This document shows positions 16,840 through 26,638 of a DNA stretch of 64,000 bases, one piece after another. The position numbers were made by a program, and so were the translations under genes. Under the pieces are notes generated by a model. That model did not search any database and was not told the origin of the DNA. It saw only the letters and a list, made by a program, of their open reading frames with translations. Origin of the DNA: Terriglobia bacterium (GTDB lineage: Bacteria > Acidobacteriota > Terriglobia > Acidiferrales > UBA7541); the NCBI GenBank assembly GCA_020073375.1, contig JAIQFG010000010.1, positions 1-64,000 on the forward strand, in the 5' to 3' direction. Within the stretch, counting starts at the first letter, position 1; every line of letters starts with the position of its first letter.

Positions 16840-18777
16840 TCAGCTCACCATCCACAGCAGCAGGGAAGTGAATACCAGAGCGCCCACCAGAATCCACGTC
16901 GCGTAGCTGCGCACGTTGCCCGATGTCATGCGGCGCAGGCGATCGCCGGATTCGCGCGAAACCGTTGCCACGCCGTTCACCGCGCCGTCGATCGCCCCTT
17001 CGTCCACCACGTGCCACAGAACTTTCTCGGATACCCACACCAGCGGCCGCACCACCGCCGCCGCGTACAATTCGTCGATGAAATATTTTCCGCTGAGCAG
17101 CTTGTAAGGAGCCGAAAGCGATGCCGCCCACTTCTTCGGCGTTTCGGGGCTTTTGATGTACATCCACCACGCCAGGAAAAACCCGAGCAAGCCCGCGATC
17201 ACCGGAGGCCCGAAAATCGCCTGCAGGATTTCCGCGCCGCCCGGCGCCGATTCCGCCGCGGCCTCGGAAGCCGTTCCCAGCACCGGCGCCAGGAAATGCT
17301 GGAAATGATTCACGCCGCCCCAAAGTGCCGGTGCGGCCATCCATCCGCCGCACACTGAGAGAATCGCCAGCACCACCAGAGGCGCGAGCATGTTCTTCGG
17401 CGATTCATGCACGTGCACGTGGTGTTCGTCATACCGCTGCTTACCGAAAAATGTGAGAAACAGCAGGCGGAACATGTAAAACGAAGTAATGCCCGCGGTC
17501 AGCACTCCCAGGCCCCAAAGCACGGGGCTGGAATGCTGCGCCGCCTCCAGAATTTCGTCCTTGCTGAAATATCCCGAAAAGCCCGGCGCCCCCGCAATCG
17601 CCAGCGTGGCCATAAACATGGTCCAGAACGTGACCGGAATTTTCTTGCGCAGCCCGCCCATCTTGCGCATGTCCTGCTCGCCGCCCATCGCGTGAATCAC
17701 GCTGCCTGCGGCAAGAAAGAGCAGTCCCTTGAAAAACGCGTGCGTCATCAGATGAAACACGCCCGCGCCAAACGCGCCCACGCCGCACGCCAGAAACATG
17801 TAGCCGAGCTGCGAAACAGTCGAGTAGGCCAGAACTTTCTTGATGTCCGTCTGCACCAGTCCGATGGTTGCCGCGAAAAGCGCGGTGAGGCATCCAACGA
17901 CTCCCACCACCTGCATCGCCACCGGCGCATTCAGGAAAATCGCGTGCGATCTCACAACCATGTACACGCCCGCCGTCACCATGGTCGCCGCGTGGATCAG
18001 CGCGCTCACCGGCGTGGGACCTTCCATCGCGTCCGGCAGCCAGACGTACAGGGGAAGCTGTGCAGATTTTCCCGCTGCGCCCACAAACAGCAGCAGCCCG
18101 ATCGCCGTAAGCGTCCCGATCTGCCCCGCGGGATCAGCCGCCATTTTTGCGGCGGCCGGCAGCACGCCCGCAAAATCCAGCGTGTGGAACGTCCGGAAAA
18201 TCAGCAGCACGCCCAGGATGAACCCGAAATCGCCGATGCGGTTCACCCAGAAGGCCTTGTTCCCCGCGTTGGTTGCGGATTGTTTGAGGAAAAAGAATCC
18301 AATGAGCAGGTAACTGCACAAGCCCACGCCCTCCCAGCCGACAAACATCAGCAAATAATTCGCCGCCAGGATCAGAATGAGCATGAAAAACATGAACAGG
18401 TTCAGATACGCGAAAAACCGCCGGTAGCCGGGATCGTCATGCATATATCCCGACGAATAAATGTGGATCAGCCAGCCCACGCCGGTGACCACCAGGAGCA
18501 TGACCACGGTAAGCTGATCCACCTGCAGCGCGAAATCCGCGCGGAACCCGCCCGCGGAAATCCACGTAAAATACGATTGCGTCCATGGAATCTGGCCGGC
18601 GGAAAGCGTGAAGAACTCGCGCACAACTTCGAGCGCAGCCAGGAATGACAGCGTAGTGGAGGAAAGCGCCACGCCCGTCACCACGCCCTTCGACCACCGC
18701 GCACCGAACAGGCCGTTGGCCGCAGCGCCCAGAAGCGGCAGCAGGGGAATAATCCACATATAAGTAAGGGCTGGCAT
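16840..18777 (-). CDS. nuoL: NADH-quinone oxidoreductase subunit L, cluster 2
   Basis: This distal pumping subunit is 645 residues long. It has YLLMFVGWEGVGLCSYLLIG, the channel-lysine motif GAAGKSAQLPLYVWLPDAME and the C-terminal lateral-helix region. The ATG shares its A with the TGA stop of nuoK, so the two genes are probably coupled. An in-frame TTG just before this ATG was not chosen. Confidence 0.95.
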   Translation of the reverse strand: MPALTYMWIIPLLPLLGAAANGLFGARWSKGVVTGVALSSTTLSFLAALEVVREFFTLSAGQIPWTQSYFTWISAGGFRADFALQVDQLTVVMLLVVTGVGWLIHIYSSGYMHDDPGYRRFFAYLNLFMFFMLILILAANYLLMFVGWEGVGLCSYLLIGFFFLKQSATNAGNKAFWVNRIGDFGFILGVLLIFRTFHTLDFAGVLPAAAKMAADPAGQIGTLTAIGLLLFVGAAGKSAQLPLYVWLPDAMEGPTPVSALIHAATMVTAGVYMVVRSHAIFLNAPVAMQVVGVVGCLTALFAATIGLVQTDIKKVLAYSTVSQLGYMFLACGVGAFGAGVFHLMTHAFFKGLLFLAAGSVIHAMGGEQDMRKMGGLRKKIPVTFWTMFMATLAIAGAPGFSGYFSKDEILEAAQHSSPVLWGLGVLTAGITSFYMFRLLFLTFFGKQRYDEHHVHVHESPKNMLAPLVVLAILSVCGGWMAAPALWGGVNHFQHFLAPVLGTASEAAAESAPGGAEILQAIFGPPVIAGLLGFFLAWWMYIKSPETPKKWAASLSAPYKLLSGKYFIDELYAAAVVRPLVWVSEKVLWHVVDEGAIDGAVNGVATVSRESGDRLRRMTSGNVRSYATWILVGALVFTSLLLWMVS

Positions 18778-19079
18778 CAATCCTTGAGCGAATCCACGCG
18801 TTCCACGTTGAGCGTTCCCCGGTTCCGGTGTATCAGGATGACAATGCCCAGGCCCACCGCAGCTTCCGCGGCGGCCACCACGATCACGAAGAAAACAAAC
18901 ACCTGCCCCTGCAATTGCCCGAGCGCGCGGCTGAAGGTGACAAACGCCAGATTCACGGCGTTCAACATCAGCTCAATCGACATGAAAATCGTTAGTATGT
19001 TGCGCTTGAACACAAACGCAACCACGCCGAGCCCAAACAGCACGGCGCTCAGCACCAGAAAGTAGGAAGTCGGAACCAC
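18777..19079 (-). CDS. nuoK: NADH-quinone oxidoreductase subunit K, cluster 2
   Basis: This is the three-helix MrpC-like subunit, 100 residues long. It contains [17 protein letters not shown] with the membrane glutamate and [13 protein letters not shown], the same landmarks as the cluster 1 copy. It starts at GTG, 13 bases after nuoJ. Confidence 0.95.
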   Translation of the reverse strand: MVPTSYFLVLSAVLFGLGVVAFVFKRNILTIFMSIELMLNAVNLAFVTFSRALGQLQGQVFVFFVIVVAAAEAAVGLGIVILIHRNRGTLNVERVDSLKD

Positions 19080-19091
19080 TTGTCTCCCGTC

Positions 19092-19592
19092 CTATTCGGA
19101 CTCTTCCCGCCGCGCCAGCACCAGCGCGCCGAGAAGCGCAATCAAGATCAGGAACGACGTCAGCTCAAACGGAAACACATACTCGCGAAACAGCAGATTG
19201 GATAGGTCCCGCGTGGAAACCACACCCGAGGCGCGGGCGTTCATGTGCAGCGTCGCGCGCCCGATCCAGTACGCCATCTCGATCACGAACACAACCCCGA
19301 GCGGCACTCCCACGTAGTGCGCCATGCTGCTCATGTTCGTGCGCTCTTCCTCGCCGGCGTTCAGCAGCATGATCACGAACACGAACAGCACCATGATCGC
19401 GCCGCCGTACACGATGATCTGCACCGCAGCGACGAACTCCGCGCCCTGCAGCAGGTAGAGGCCGGCGAGCGCCACCATCACCGTGATCAGCGACAGCGCG
19501 CTGTGAATCGGGTGCCGCTGCAGGATCAGGCTTATCGCCCCCGCCACGGCCACCGCCGCCAGCACCAGAAACACCGCGATCTGAGCGGTCAC
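19092..19592 (-). CDS. nuoJ: NADH-quinone oxidoreductase subunit J, cluster 2
   Basis: This 166-residue membrane subunit includes the IIVYGGAIMVLFVFVIMLLN helix with the family's pi-bulge. The GTG at 19592 is chosen because it gives the normal N-terminal helix. An earlier in-frame ATG would overlap nuoH and add an unrelated leader. Only 25 bases separate it from nuoH, so there is no room for the nuoI gene that usually lies here. Confidence 0.93.
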   Translation of the reverse strand: MTAQIAVFLVLAAVAVAGAISLILQRHPIHSALSLITVMVALAGLYLLQGAEFVAAVQIIVYGGAIMVLFVFVIMLLNAGEEERTNMSSMAHYVGVPLGVVFVIEMAYWIGRATLHMNARASGVVSTRDLSNLLFREYVFPFELTSFLILIALLGALVLARREESE

Positions 19593-19617
19593 GAGTTTGT
19601 TCCTTCGGTCATGAATT

Positions 19618-20844
19618 TCATTGCTGCGTCCACACAATCGCCAGACTCGTAAGCACCACGTTGACGATGGACAGCGGCAGCAGCAGTTTCCAGCCGAAAC
19701 CCATCAGCTGGTCGTACCGGAATCGCGGCAGCGTCCCGCGCACCCACACATAAATAAAAAGGAAAATCGCAATCTTAAGCAGAAACCAGAACGGCCCCTG
19801 CACGAAATCCAGCATCCCGGGCTGCCCGCAAAGCACTCCCAGCCCGCACAGCGCGAGGCCAAGAACGGGCAATACAACCCGTCCAAACATGGTGATGTAC
19901 CGAACGCCGTGAACGATCAACGCGAGCCCCGCCGCGGCAAATGCGGCCGCCGGAATGTAGTGCGTCCAGGCCCAGATCGGCGTCTGTGGAAACGGCGACA
20001 GCCATCCCCCGAAAAACAAAATCGTCGCCAGGCACGACACCGTGATCATGCTCGCGTACTCCGCCATGAAGAACATCGCGAATTTGAAGCTGGCGTACTC
20101 GGTGTGAAATCCCGCAACCAGTTCCGATTCCGCTTCAGCCAGATCGAACGGCGCGCGATTTGTTTCCGCCACCGCCGAAGTAAAAAACAATAGAAATCCA
20201 AGCACCTGCGGAAACGGCCAGCCGATCAGATTCCAGCGCGGCACGAATCCCCAGTGAAACCCCTGCTGAGCGTTGACGATTTCGCTCAGGTTAAACGTTC
20301 CGGCCATCAGGATCACGCCCACCACGGACATGGTCAGCGCCAATTCGTAGCTCACCATCTGCGCTGAACTCCGTAGCCCGCCCAGCAGCGGATACTTGCT
20401 GTTGGACGACCACCCCGCCAGCGCCACGCCGTAAACTCCCATCGACGTGATCGCGAACAGCACCAGCAGCCCGATATTCAGATTCGTGATGGATAGCGGC
20501 GTGGACTGCCCAAACACCGAAAATTCCTTCGGCCCGAAGGGAATCACCGCGATCGAAGTGATCGCCAGCGACAGCGCCAGAAACGGCGCCAGAAAATAAG
20601 CGAATTTATCCGCGCCCGCGGGCGTCACGTCTTCCTTGAACAAAAATTTCACGCCGTCCGCCAGCGGCTGCAGCAGCCCGTGCGGCCCCACGCGGTATGG
20701 TCCCCATCGCGCCTGGATGTGCGCGACCACCTTGCGCTCAAACCACGTCAGGTAGGCCAGGGCCGTCAGCAATACAAACAGCAGCACCACGATCTTCGGC
20801 AGCGCGACCGCCAGAATCGGATGCTGTACCGCGAACTCGTTCAC
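19618..20844 (-). CDS. nuoH: NADH-quinone oxidoreductase subunit H, cluster 2
   Basis: This quinone-channel membrane subunit is 408 residues long. It keeps FERKVVAHIQARWGPYRVGP and ETNRAPFDLAEAESELVAGF. The GTG start overlaps the nuoG stop by four bases (GTGA), which fits coupled translation. Starting at the first in-frame codon upstream would add a Gly/Ser-rich leader encoded within nuoG, so that start was rejected. Confidence 0.94.
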   Translation of the reverse strand: MNEFAVQHPILAVALPKIVVLLFVLLTALAYLTWFERKVVAHIQARWGPYRVGPHGLLQPLADGVKFLFKEDVTPAGADKFAYFLAPFLALSLAITSIAVIPFGPKEFSVFGQSTPLSITNLNIGLLVLFAITSMGVYGVALAGWSSNSKYPLLGGLRSSAQMVSYELALTMSVVGVILMAGTFNLSEIVNAQQGFHWGFVPRWNLIGWPFPQVLGFLLFFTSAVAETNRAPFDLAEAESELVAGFHTEYASFKFAMFFMAEYASMITVSCLATILFFGGWLSPFPQTPIWAWTHYIPAAAFAAAGLALIVHGVRYITMFGRVVLPVLGLALCGLGVLCGQPGMLDFVQGPFWFLLKIAIFLFIYVWVRGTLPRFRYDQLMGFGWKLLLPLSIVNVVLTSLAIVWTQQ

Positions 20845-23102
20845 GGGCGCGCCTCCACTTCCACCTCTTCCGCCGCTTCCGGAAGAGAAAGGATCGTGGA
20901 GCAATAGCGCCCCAGGCTCCCACTGGTGAACAGCGTGTCATGCGAAGAAAAAATCGCTCCGACAGGCACATCGAATTTCGCATTGCCATTCAGTGTCGAT
21001 ACCGGGGCAGTCCGCTCCGCTTCGCCCAGCAGCAACGTGGGCATGGAGACGCCGTATCCCGCAACCGACTGCCGAATTTCATCGAACGCCGCATCCGGCG
21101 TGCGCAACGAAATTGCCGGCCCAAGCCCTTGCTTCGCCAGTTGGTGCGAAAGAATGCGCAAAATATCGAAATCCGAGCGCGTCCCCATCACGTCGCCGCC
21201 CTTGCGTACCAGTTGCACTTCGCCGGCCGTGTTCGTCATCGTCCCGTTCTTCTCATAGGCCGCGGCGGCGGGCAGGACAATGTCCGCCAGTTGCGCGGTC
21301 TCGGTCAAAAACAGGTCCTGCACGATCAGCAGATCGAGCTTTCCAAGCCGATCCTTCGCAGGGACGGCAAAAGTCTTCACCGGATTCGCGCCCACCACGT
21401 ATAGCGCCTTCAGATTTCCGTTCACTGCGGCCGCGAGCATTCCGCGCGCATCCAGGCCTAGCTTGTCGGGCAATTTGGCGCCCCACAGCTTCCCGAACTT
21501 GTCGCGCGCGCGCGCATCGCCCACTCCCGCGTATCCTGGAAGCATTCCCGGAAGCAGCCCCATATCGGAAGCGCCGCGCGAATTGGCGTAATCGCCGAGC
21601 GCGATGTAGCGCGTCTGGCCGGGCAGGGAACTGCCAAATTTCACCAGGTCCTGCACCGCCGCGCCCGTCAATTCCGCGCCAAACACGATGACGACGTTCG
21701 ATTCCTTCTCCAGCGCGCCCTTGAGCGCCGCAAGCCGTTCCGCAACGCCCGAATCCATCTGCGCGTCGCCGCCCGCCAGCCACCGCACCGCCGCCGACTC
21801 GCCGCCCGCGGGAACTTCCGCAAAACCATTCGCCTTCCGCAGCAGCTTGATCGATTTGGAATTGATGATGTACAGCCGCGCATTGCGATGACGGATGGCC
21901 GACCGGATCTGCCATGCAACCAGGGGGCTTTGCTCGGTCGGATCGTCCCCGATCAGCAGCACCGCATCCGCTTCGTACAACTGCGTCATGGTCGCGCTCG
22001 CCACGGCCGCTTGCGGCCCCAGTGCGGCGATCAAGCTCGCGTAATCAGCCGTGCGGTGATGATCGATATTGTTCGTTCCGATGGACGCGCGCGCGATGCG
22101 CCCGAGCAGGTAATTATCCTCGTTTGTCGTGCGGTTGGAGCCGATAAATCCGATCGCATCCGGCCCGGACGCTTTGTGAATCTCAGCCAGCCGCCGTGAA
22201 ACTTCCGCCAGCGCATCTTCCCAGCTCGATGGCGCAAGTTTCCCGTCGCGCCGAACCAGCGGCAGTTTCACGCGCTCGGCGTGCTTGGTGAAGTCGAATC
22301 CGAATCGCCCCTTCACGCACAGAAAATCCTTGTTGAACCCGGAGAGATCGCGGTTATTGGCGCGCAGAATTTCATTGTTGCGCACGCTCAGCGTGGTCTT
22401 GCACCCGTTGGAGCAGTGCGTGCACACCGTGGAGACGTAAGTCATCTCCCATGGACGCGTCTTGTACCGGTACGTGCCGCTGGTGAGCGCCCCCACCGGG
22501 CAGATGTCGATGCACATCCCGCATTCTTCGCAATCAAGGTGATCCTCGCCGTTCGGAATAATCGTCGAGAGCGACCCGCGCTGTCCCACGCCCAGCGCCT
22601 TCACGTCCATGCCCTCGTCGCATACGCGCACGCAGCGGAAACACAGAATGCACCGAGGCGCGTCGTAGTACACCGCTTCCGACCATTTCTGCTCGGGCTG
22701 GTGGCGTTTTTCCTCGGCAAAGCGGCTCTTGTCCGCGCCATACGTAAAAACCATGTCCTGCAATTCGCATTCGCCGCCCTTGTCGCACACCGGGCAATCC
22801 AGCGGATGGTTCGCCAGCAAGAATTCGAGCATCCCCTTGCGCGCGTCGTGCACCTGTTGCGTGTTCGTGCGCACGATCATGCCGGGCATCGCCACCAGCG
22901 TGCACGCAGTTTGCAGCTTCGGCGCTTTTTCCACTTCCACCAGGCACATGCGGCACGCCGCCTGCAGCGAAAGCCCGGGGAAGTAGCAGAACGACGGCAC
23001 CTCGATCCCCATGCGCCGCGCCGCCTCGATCACCAGCGTTCCAGGCGGCACGGTGACGTCGCGGTCGTCGATCTTCAGCGTGATGTCTTTCGAGTCTGCC
23101 AT
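20841..23102 (-). CDS. nuoG: NADH-quinone oxidoreductase subunit G (NADH module)
   Basis: NuoG is the large iron-sulfur subunit that conducts electrons from NuoF. The 753-residue product has an N-terminal [2Fe-2S] domain (C39, C50, C53, C67), the His/Cys N5 site (H99, C103, C106, C112), and a molybdopterin-oxidoreductase-like body with an N7-type set (C227, C230, C234, C262). Between them lie two full ferredoxin quartets, C151/154/157/161 and C191/194/197/201. Classical NuoG keeps only enough of these cysteines for cluster N4, so one extra [4Fe-4S] cluster is likely. It is the only nuoG in the window. Confidence 0.95.
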   Translation of the reverse strand: MADSKDITLKIDDRDVTVPPGTLVIEAARRMGIEVPSFCYFPGLSLQAACRMCLVEVEKAPKLQTACTLVAMPGMIVRTNTQQVHDARKGMLEFLLANHPLDCPVCDKGGECELQDMVFTYGADKSRFAEEKRHQPEQKWSEAVYYDAPRCILCFRCVRVCDEGMDVKALGVGQRGSLSTIIPNGEDHLDCEECGMCIDICPVGALTSGTYRYKTRPWEMTYVSTVCTHCSNGCKTTLSVRNNEILRANNRDLSGFNKDFLCVKGRFGFDFTKHAERVKLPLVRRDGKLAPSSWEDALAEVSRRLAEIHKASGPDAIGFIGSNRTTNEDNYLLGRIARASIGTNNIDHHRTADYASLIAALGPQAAVASATMTQLYEADAVLLIGDDPTEQSPLVAWQIRSAIRHRNARLYIINSKSIKLLRKANGFAEVPAGGESAAVRWLAGGDAQMDSGVAERLAALKGALEKESNVVIVFGAELTGAAVQDLVKFGSSLPGQTRYIALGDYANSRGASDMGLLPGMLPGYAGVGDARARDKFGKLWGAKLPDKLGLDARGMLAAAVNGNLKALYVVGANPVKTFAVPAKDRLGKLDLLIVQDLFLTETAQLADIVLPAAAAYEKNGTMTNTAGEVQLVRKGGDVMGTRSDFDILRILSHQLAKQGLGPAISLRTPDAAFDEIRQSVAGYGVSMPTLLLGEAERTAPVSTLNGNAKFDVPVGAIFSSHDTLFTSGSLGRYCSTILSLPEAAEEVEVEARP

Positions 23103-23117
23103 GTTGTTCCCGGATCC

Positions 23118-24932
23118 TTAGCGGACCGCCGCGAATACTTCGGCAGGTTTGTAGGGGCACTTGCCGGTCAGGTGCTCTTCAAATTCGTGCCGCCACTTCT
23201 TCACGATGCTGATCGTCGGCATCGCCGCCGCATCGCCCAGCGGGCAAAACGTTTTTCCCAGCATATTTTTGGCCAGTTCGCTCACCATAGGAATGTCTTC
23301 GGCGCGCCCTGCTCCGGAATGAAACCGGTCCAGCATCTTGCGCAGCCAGCCCGTGCCTTCGCGGCAGGGAATGCACCACCCGCACGATTCATGCGCGTAG
23401 AAATGCATGATTCGCCGCGCCAGATCCACCATGCAGGTGTCCTCGTCGATCACCACCAGCCCGCCCGAACCGAGCATCGACCCAGCCTTGGCCACCGAAT
23501 CGTAGTCCATGTTGATATCGATTTCGTCCGCGGTCAGCAGCGGGCACGAACTTCCGCCGGGAATGACGGCCTTCAGTTTCTTTCCGTTCAGCATTCCCCC
23601 GGCAACGTCCTCGATCATCTTTCGCAGCGAAAAACCCATCGGCAATTCATAAATGCCAGGCTTGTTGACGTGCCCGGAAATGCAGAACACGCGCGTCCCG
23701 CCGTTTTTCGCCGAGCCCAGCCCCGCGTACCATTCCCCGCCGCGCCGCAGAATTTCCGGCGCCGAGGAGAGCGTCTCCACGTTATTGATCACCGTCGGCG
23801 ATCCATAAAGCCCGACGACGGCGGGGAAGGGGGGCCGAATGCGCGGATAGCCGCGCTTGCCTTCGAGCGACTCCATCAGCGCCGATTCCTCGCCGCACTC
23901 GTAGGCGCCCGCGCCCGTGTGCGTCACCAAATCGAAATCGTATCCGCTGCCCAGAATATTTTTTCCCAGATACCCGGCCTTGTACGCCTCGGCGATTGCG
24001 CTGTCCATGATGTCCAGCACGTAGCGGTATTCGCCGCGAATGTAAATGTATCCCTGGTGCGAGTTCACCGCGCGCCCGGCAATCACGATGCCCTCGATCA
24101 GCTGGTGCGGCATCATTTCCATCAGCGGACGGTCTTTGCACGTGCCCGGCTCGCTCTCATCGGCGTTGCACAGAATATATTTCGGCTTGGGCGAATCCTT
24201 CGGCACAAAGCTCCACTTCATGCCTGTCGGAAAGCCCGCGCCGCCGCGTCCGCGCAGGTTTGACTTCTTCACTTCGTCGACCACCTGCTCGGGCGTCAAT
24301 TCCTTCAGCGCGCGCTCCATGCCCTTGTAGCCGTCGTTGGCGACGTACACTTCCAGCTTGTGCGAATCCTTCACACCGAACAGCCGGCTGATCACCGGCA
24401 CTTCGGCCGGATGCCGCGGCTTCACCGAACCCGAAATCGGCGTCGAAGTTTCCGGTTTGCGCCCGATTTCCAGCGCCTCGAAAATCTGCGTGGTGCGCTC
24501 GATGGTCAGATTTTCATAAAAATCGTAGTTTACCTGCATGGCCGGAGCCCCGGTGCAGGCCCCAAGGCATTCCACTTCTTCCAGCGAAAACACGCCGTCC
24601 TCGGTGGTTTCCTTGTGCCCAATTTCGAGTTTTTTCTGCACGAAATCGTACAATTTGTTTCCGCCGCGCAACATGCAGGAAACGTTCGTGCAGACCTGCA
24701 CGTGAAATTTTCCGGCCCGCTGGCGCCGCAGCATCGAGTAATACGCCATCGTCTCGGTGACCTGCAGCGGTTTCAGGTCCAGGCGGCGCGCGATTTCCTC
24801 GATCATGTCGTCGCCGACGTACCCGAACTGGTCCTGCGCGTACAGCAGCATGGGAATCAGCGCCGAGCGCTTCACCGGATAGCGCGTCTCCAGAGTTTGA
24901 AACTTGGTTTCCAGTTGCGGCGGCAGATTCAT
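23118..24932 (-). CDS. nuoEF: NADH-quinone oxidoreductase NuoE-NuoF fusion
   Basis: One 604-residue frame encodes both NADH-module subunits. Residues 1-158 are NuoE, the thioredoxin-like [2Fe-2S] protein (C81, C86, C122, C126). A linker of about 25 Pro/Ser/Thr-rich residues follows. The rest is NuoF, with the FMN/NADH site GRGGAGFPTG at 228-237 and the N3 [4Fe-4S] cysteines in ESCGWCIPCREG plus a downstream FCPLGDA. In most bacteria these are separate genes. The ATG shares its A with the nuoD stop TGA. The total is close to the sum of the two usual proteins, so nothing is truncated. Confidence 0.94.
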   Translation of the reverse strand: MNLPPQLETKFQTLETRYPVKRSALIPMLLYAQDQFGYVGDDMIEEIARRLDLKPLQVTETMAYYSMLRRQRAGKFHVQVCTNVSCMLRGGNKLYDFVQKKLEIGHKETTEDGVFSLEEVECLGACTGAPAMQVNYDFYENLTIERTTQIFEALEIGRKPETSTPISGSVKPRHPAEVPVISRLFGVKDSHKLEVYVANDGYKGMERALKELTPEQVVDEVKKSNLRGRGGAGFPTGMKWSFVPKDSPKPKYILCNADESEPGTCKDRPLMEMMPHQLIEGIVIAGRAVNSHQGYIYIRGEYRYVLDIMDSAIAEAYKAGYLGKNILGSGYDFDLVTHTGAGAYECGEESALMESLEGKRGYPRIRPPFPAVVGLYGSPTVINNVETLSSAPEILRRGGEWYAGLGSAKNGGTRVFCISGHVNKPGIYELPMGFSLRKMIEDVAGGMLNGKKLKAVIPGGSSCPLLTADEIDINMDYDSVAKAGSMLGSGGLVVIDEDTCMVDLARRIMHFYAHESCGWCIPCREGTGWLRKMLDRFHSGAGRAEDIPMVSELAKNMLGKTFCPLGDAAAMPTISIVKKWRHEFEEHLTGKCPYKPAEVFAAVR

Positions 24933-26128
24933 CAGCGGTCGATCTCCCCCAGCACAATATCCAGCGTGCCGATCGACGCGATCACGTCGGCGATCAAATG
25001 GCCCTCGACCATCTTTTGCAGCGCCTGCAGATTCACGAACGATGGCGTCCGCATCCTCATCCGGTAGGGTTTGGGCGATCCGTCGCTGGCCACAAAGCAG
25101 CCCAGCTCCCCGCGTGGCGATTCCACGCGCTGGTAAACTTCCCCGGCAGGCGGGGCGAATCCCTCGGTATAAATCTTGAAGTGGTAGATCAGCGCTTCCA
25201 TTTCCGTCTTCATTTTTTCGCGCTGCGGCGCCACAATCCCGGGCGCGTCGGCCTTGATGGGCCCCTCGGCCGGTATTTTTCCCAGCGCCTGCTTCACAAT
25301 CTTGATGCTTTCGCGCATTTCCGCAACGCGGCACATATACCGCGCGTAGCAATCGCCCTCGCTGCGCACCGGCACCTCAAAATCGAATTCGTCATAGCTG
25401 GAGTACGGAAAATATTTTCGCACGTCGTAATCCACGCCCGACCCGCGCAGCGACGGCCCCGACACCCCAAGGCCGATGGCATCCTCGGCGCTCAGCATCC
25501 CGACGCCCTGCGTGCGCGCCAGCCAAATGCGGTTCTTTGTCAGCAGATCCTCGTACTCATCAAACCGCGAGGGGAACGTCCGCACCACGTCTTCAACGCG
25601 TTCGGTCCATCCGGCCGGAGGCTCCAGCGCCAGACCGCCGATCCGGAAATAGCTGGTCATCATGCGCTGCCCGCTGACCATCTCAAAAATCTTCAGCAGC
25701 TCTTCGCGTTCGCGGAAGCAGTACAGGAACACGGACATTGCTCCCAGGTCGATGGCGTGCGTGCCCAGCCACACCAGGTGCGAGCCGATGCGCGTCAGCT
25801 CGGTGAGCAGCACGCGGATGTATTGCGCGCGCTTGGGAACTTCCAGTTCCAGCAGTTTTTCCACCGCCAGGCAATACGCCAGGTTGTTCGAGAGTGGCGC
25901 AAGGTAATCCATCCGGTCGGTGATGGTAATGGCTTGCGAATAGGTCAGCGCTTCGGCGGTTTTTTCGATTCCGGTGTGCAGATAGCCGATGTCCACGTCC
26001 GCCTTCATGACGTTTTCGCCGTCCAGTTCCAGCAGAACGCGCAGCACCCCGTGCGTCGACGGGTGCTGCGGCCCCATGTTCAGAACCATGGTTTTTTCAG
26101 CGCCGGTGGGTGTTTGTACGGTGGTCAT
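24932..26128 (-). CDS. nuoD: NADH-quinone oxidoreductase subunit D, cluster 2
   Basis: This quinone-module subunit is 398 residues long. It carries [46 protein letters not shown] and the terminal [12 protein letters not shown]. It is intact and paralogous to the copy near 3 kb. It lies 30 bases after nuoC and overlaps nuoEF by one base. Confidence 0.96.
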   Translation of the reverse strand: MTTVQTPTGAEKTMVLNMGPQHPSTHGVLRVLLELDGENVMKADVDIGYLHTGIEKTAEALTYSQAITITDRMDYLAPLSNNLAYCLAVEKLLELEVPKRAQYIRVLLTELTRIGSHLVWLGTHAIDLGAMSVFLYCFREREELLKIFEMVSGQRMMTSYFRIGGLALEPPAGWTERVEDVVRTFPSRFDEYEDLLTKNRIWLARTQGVGMLSAEDAIGLGVSGPSLRGSGVDYDVRKYFPYSSYDEFDFEVPVRSEGDCYARYMCRVAEMRESIKIVKQALGKIPAEGPIKADAPGIVAPQREKMKTEMEALIYHFKIYTEGFAPPAGEVYQRVESPRGELGCFVASDGSPKPYRMRMRTPSFVNLQALQKMVEGHLIADVIASIGTLDIVLGEIDR

Positions 26129-26158
26129 GGCGTGTGTGGGCTGGGAACAGATCGCCGC

Positions 26159-26638
26159 TTAGCGTGGACCCTCCGTCGGATAATCCTTGCGAAGGGGATA
26201 GCCTTCCCAATCCTCGGGCAACAGCATGCGCCGCAGGTTGGGGTGTCCGTCAAATCGGATGCCAAATAAATCGAAAATCTCGCGCTCGTGCCAGTTGGCC
26301 GTGGGCCACACGGGAATCACGGTCTCGATGTGCGGATCGTCTCCCGCGAGCGCCACGCGCAGCCGCAGCGAATCCTTTCGTGACATCGACAGCAAGTGAT
26401 AGTTCAGCTCGAATCGCGGCTCGATCGGAAACCGGTCCATGCCGGTCACATCGGAAAGATAGGTAAACGCGAGTTGCTTGTCACCGCGCAAAAACTCAGC
26501 CAGGGGCCGCAAATGTTCGCGCGGCACCAGCACGGTCAATTCCCCTCGAAAGAAGACCAGCCCGGATACGGCTTCGGGCCGCCAGGCGCGAATTTTCGCG
26601 ACGGCCGGATTTTGCTCTAGGTCGGGTGTTTCCGTCAC
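26159..26638 (-). CDS. nuoC: NADH-quinone oxidoreductase subunit C, cluster 2
   Basis: This 159-residue NuoC has the signature VWPTANWHEREIFDLFGIRF, then GHPNLRRMLLPEDWEGYPLRKDY. It has the standard length and lacks the Ala/Pro extension of cluster 1. The GTG start overlaps the nuoA stop (GTGA), so nuoA and nuoC are directly coupled with no space for nuoB. A longer in-frame version reading into nuoA was rejected. Confidence 0.93.
   Translation of the reverse strand: MTETPDLEQNPAVAKIRAWRPEAVSGLVFFRGELTVLVPREHLRPLAEFLRGDKQLAFTYLSDVTGMDRFPIEPRFELNYHLLSMSRKDSLRLRVALAGDDPHIETVIPVWPTANWHEREIFDLFGIRFDGHPNLRRMLLPEDWEGYPLRKDYPTEGPR

Noticed and set aside
22281-24263. A 660-codon open frame on the plus strand opposite nuoG and nuoEF
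   Set aside because: It is Arg/His/Ala-rich with no family motif and mirrors conserved NADH-module genes. Long antisense frames are expected in GC-rich DNA.
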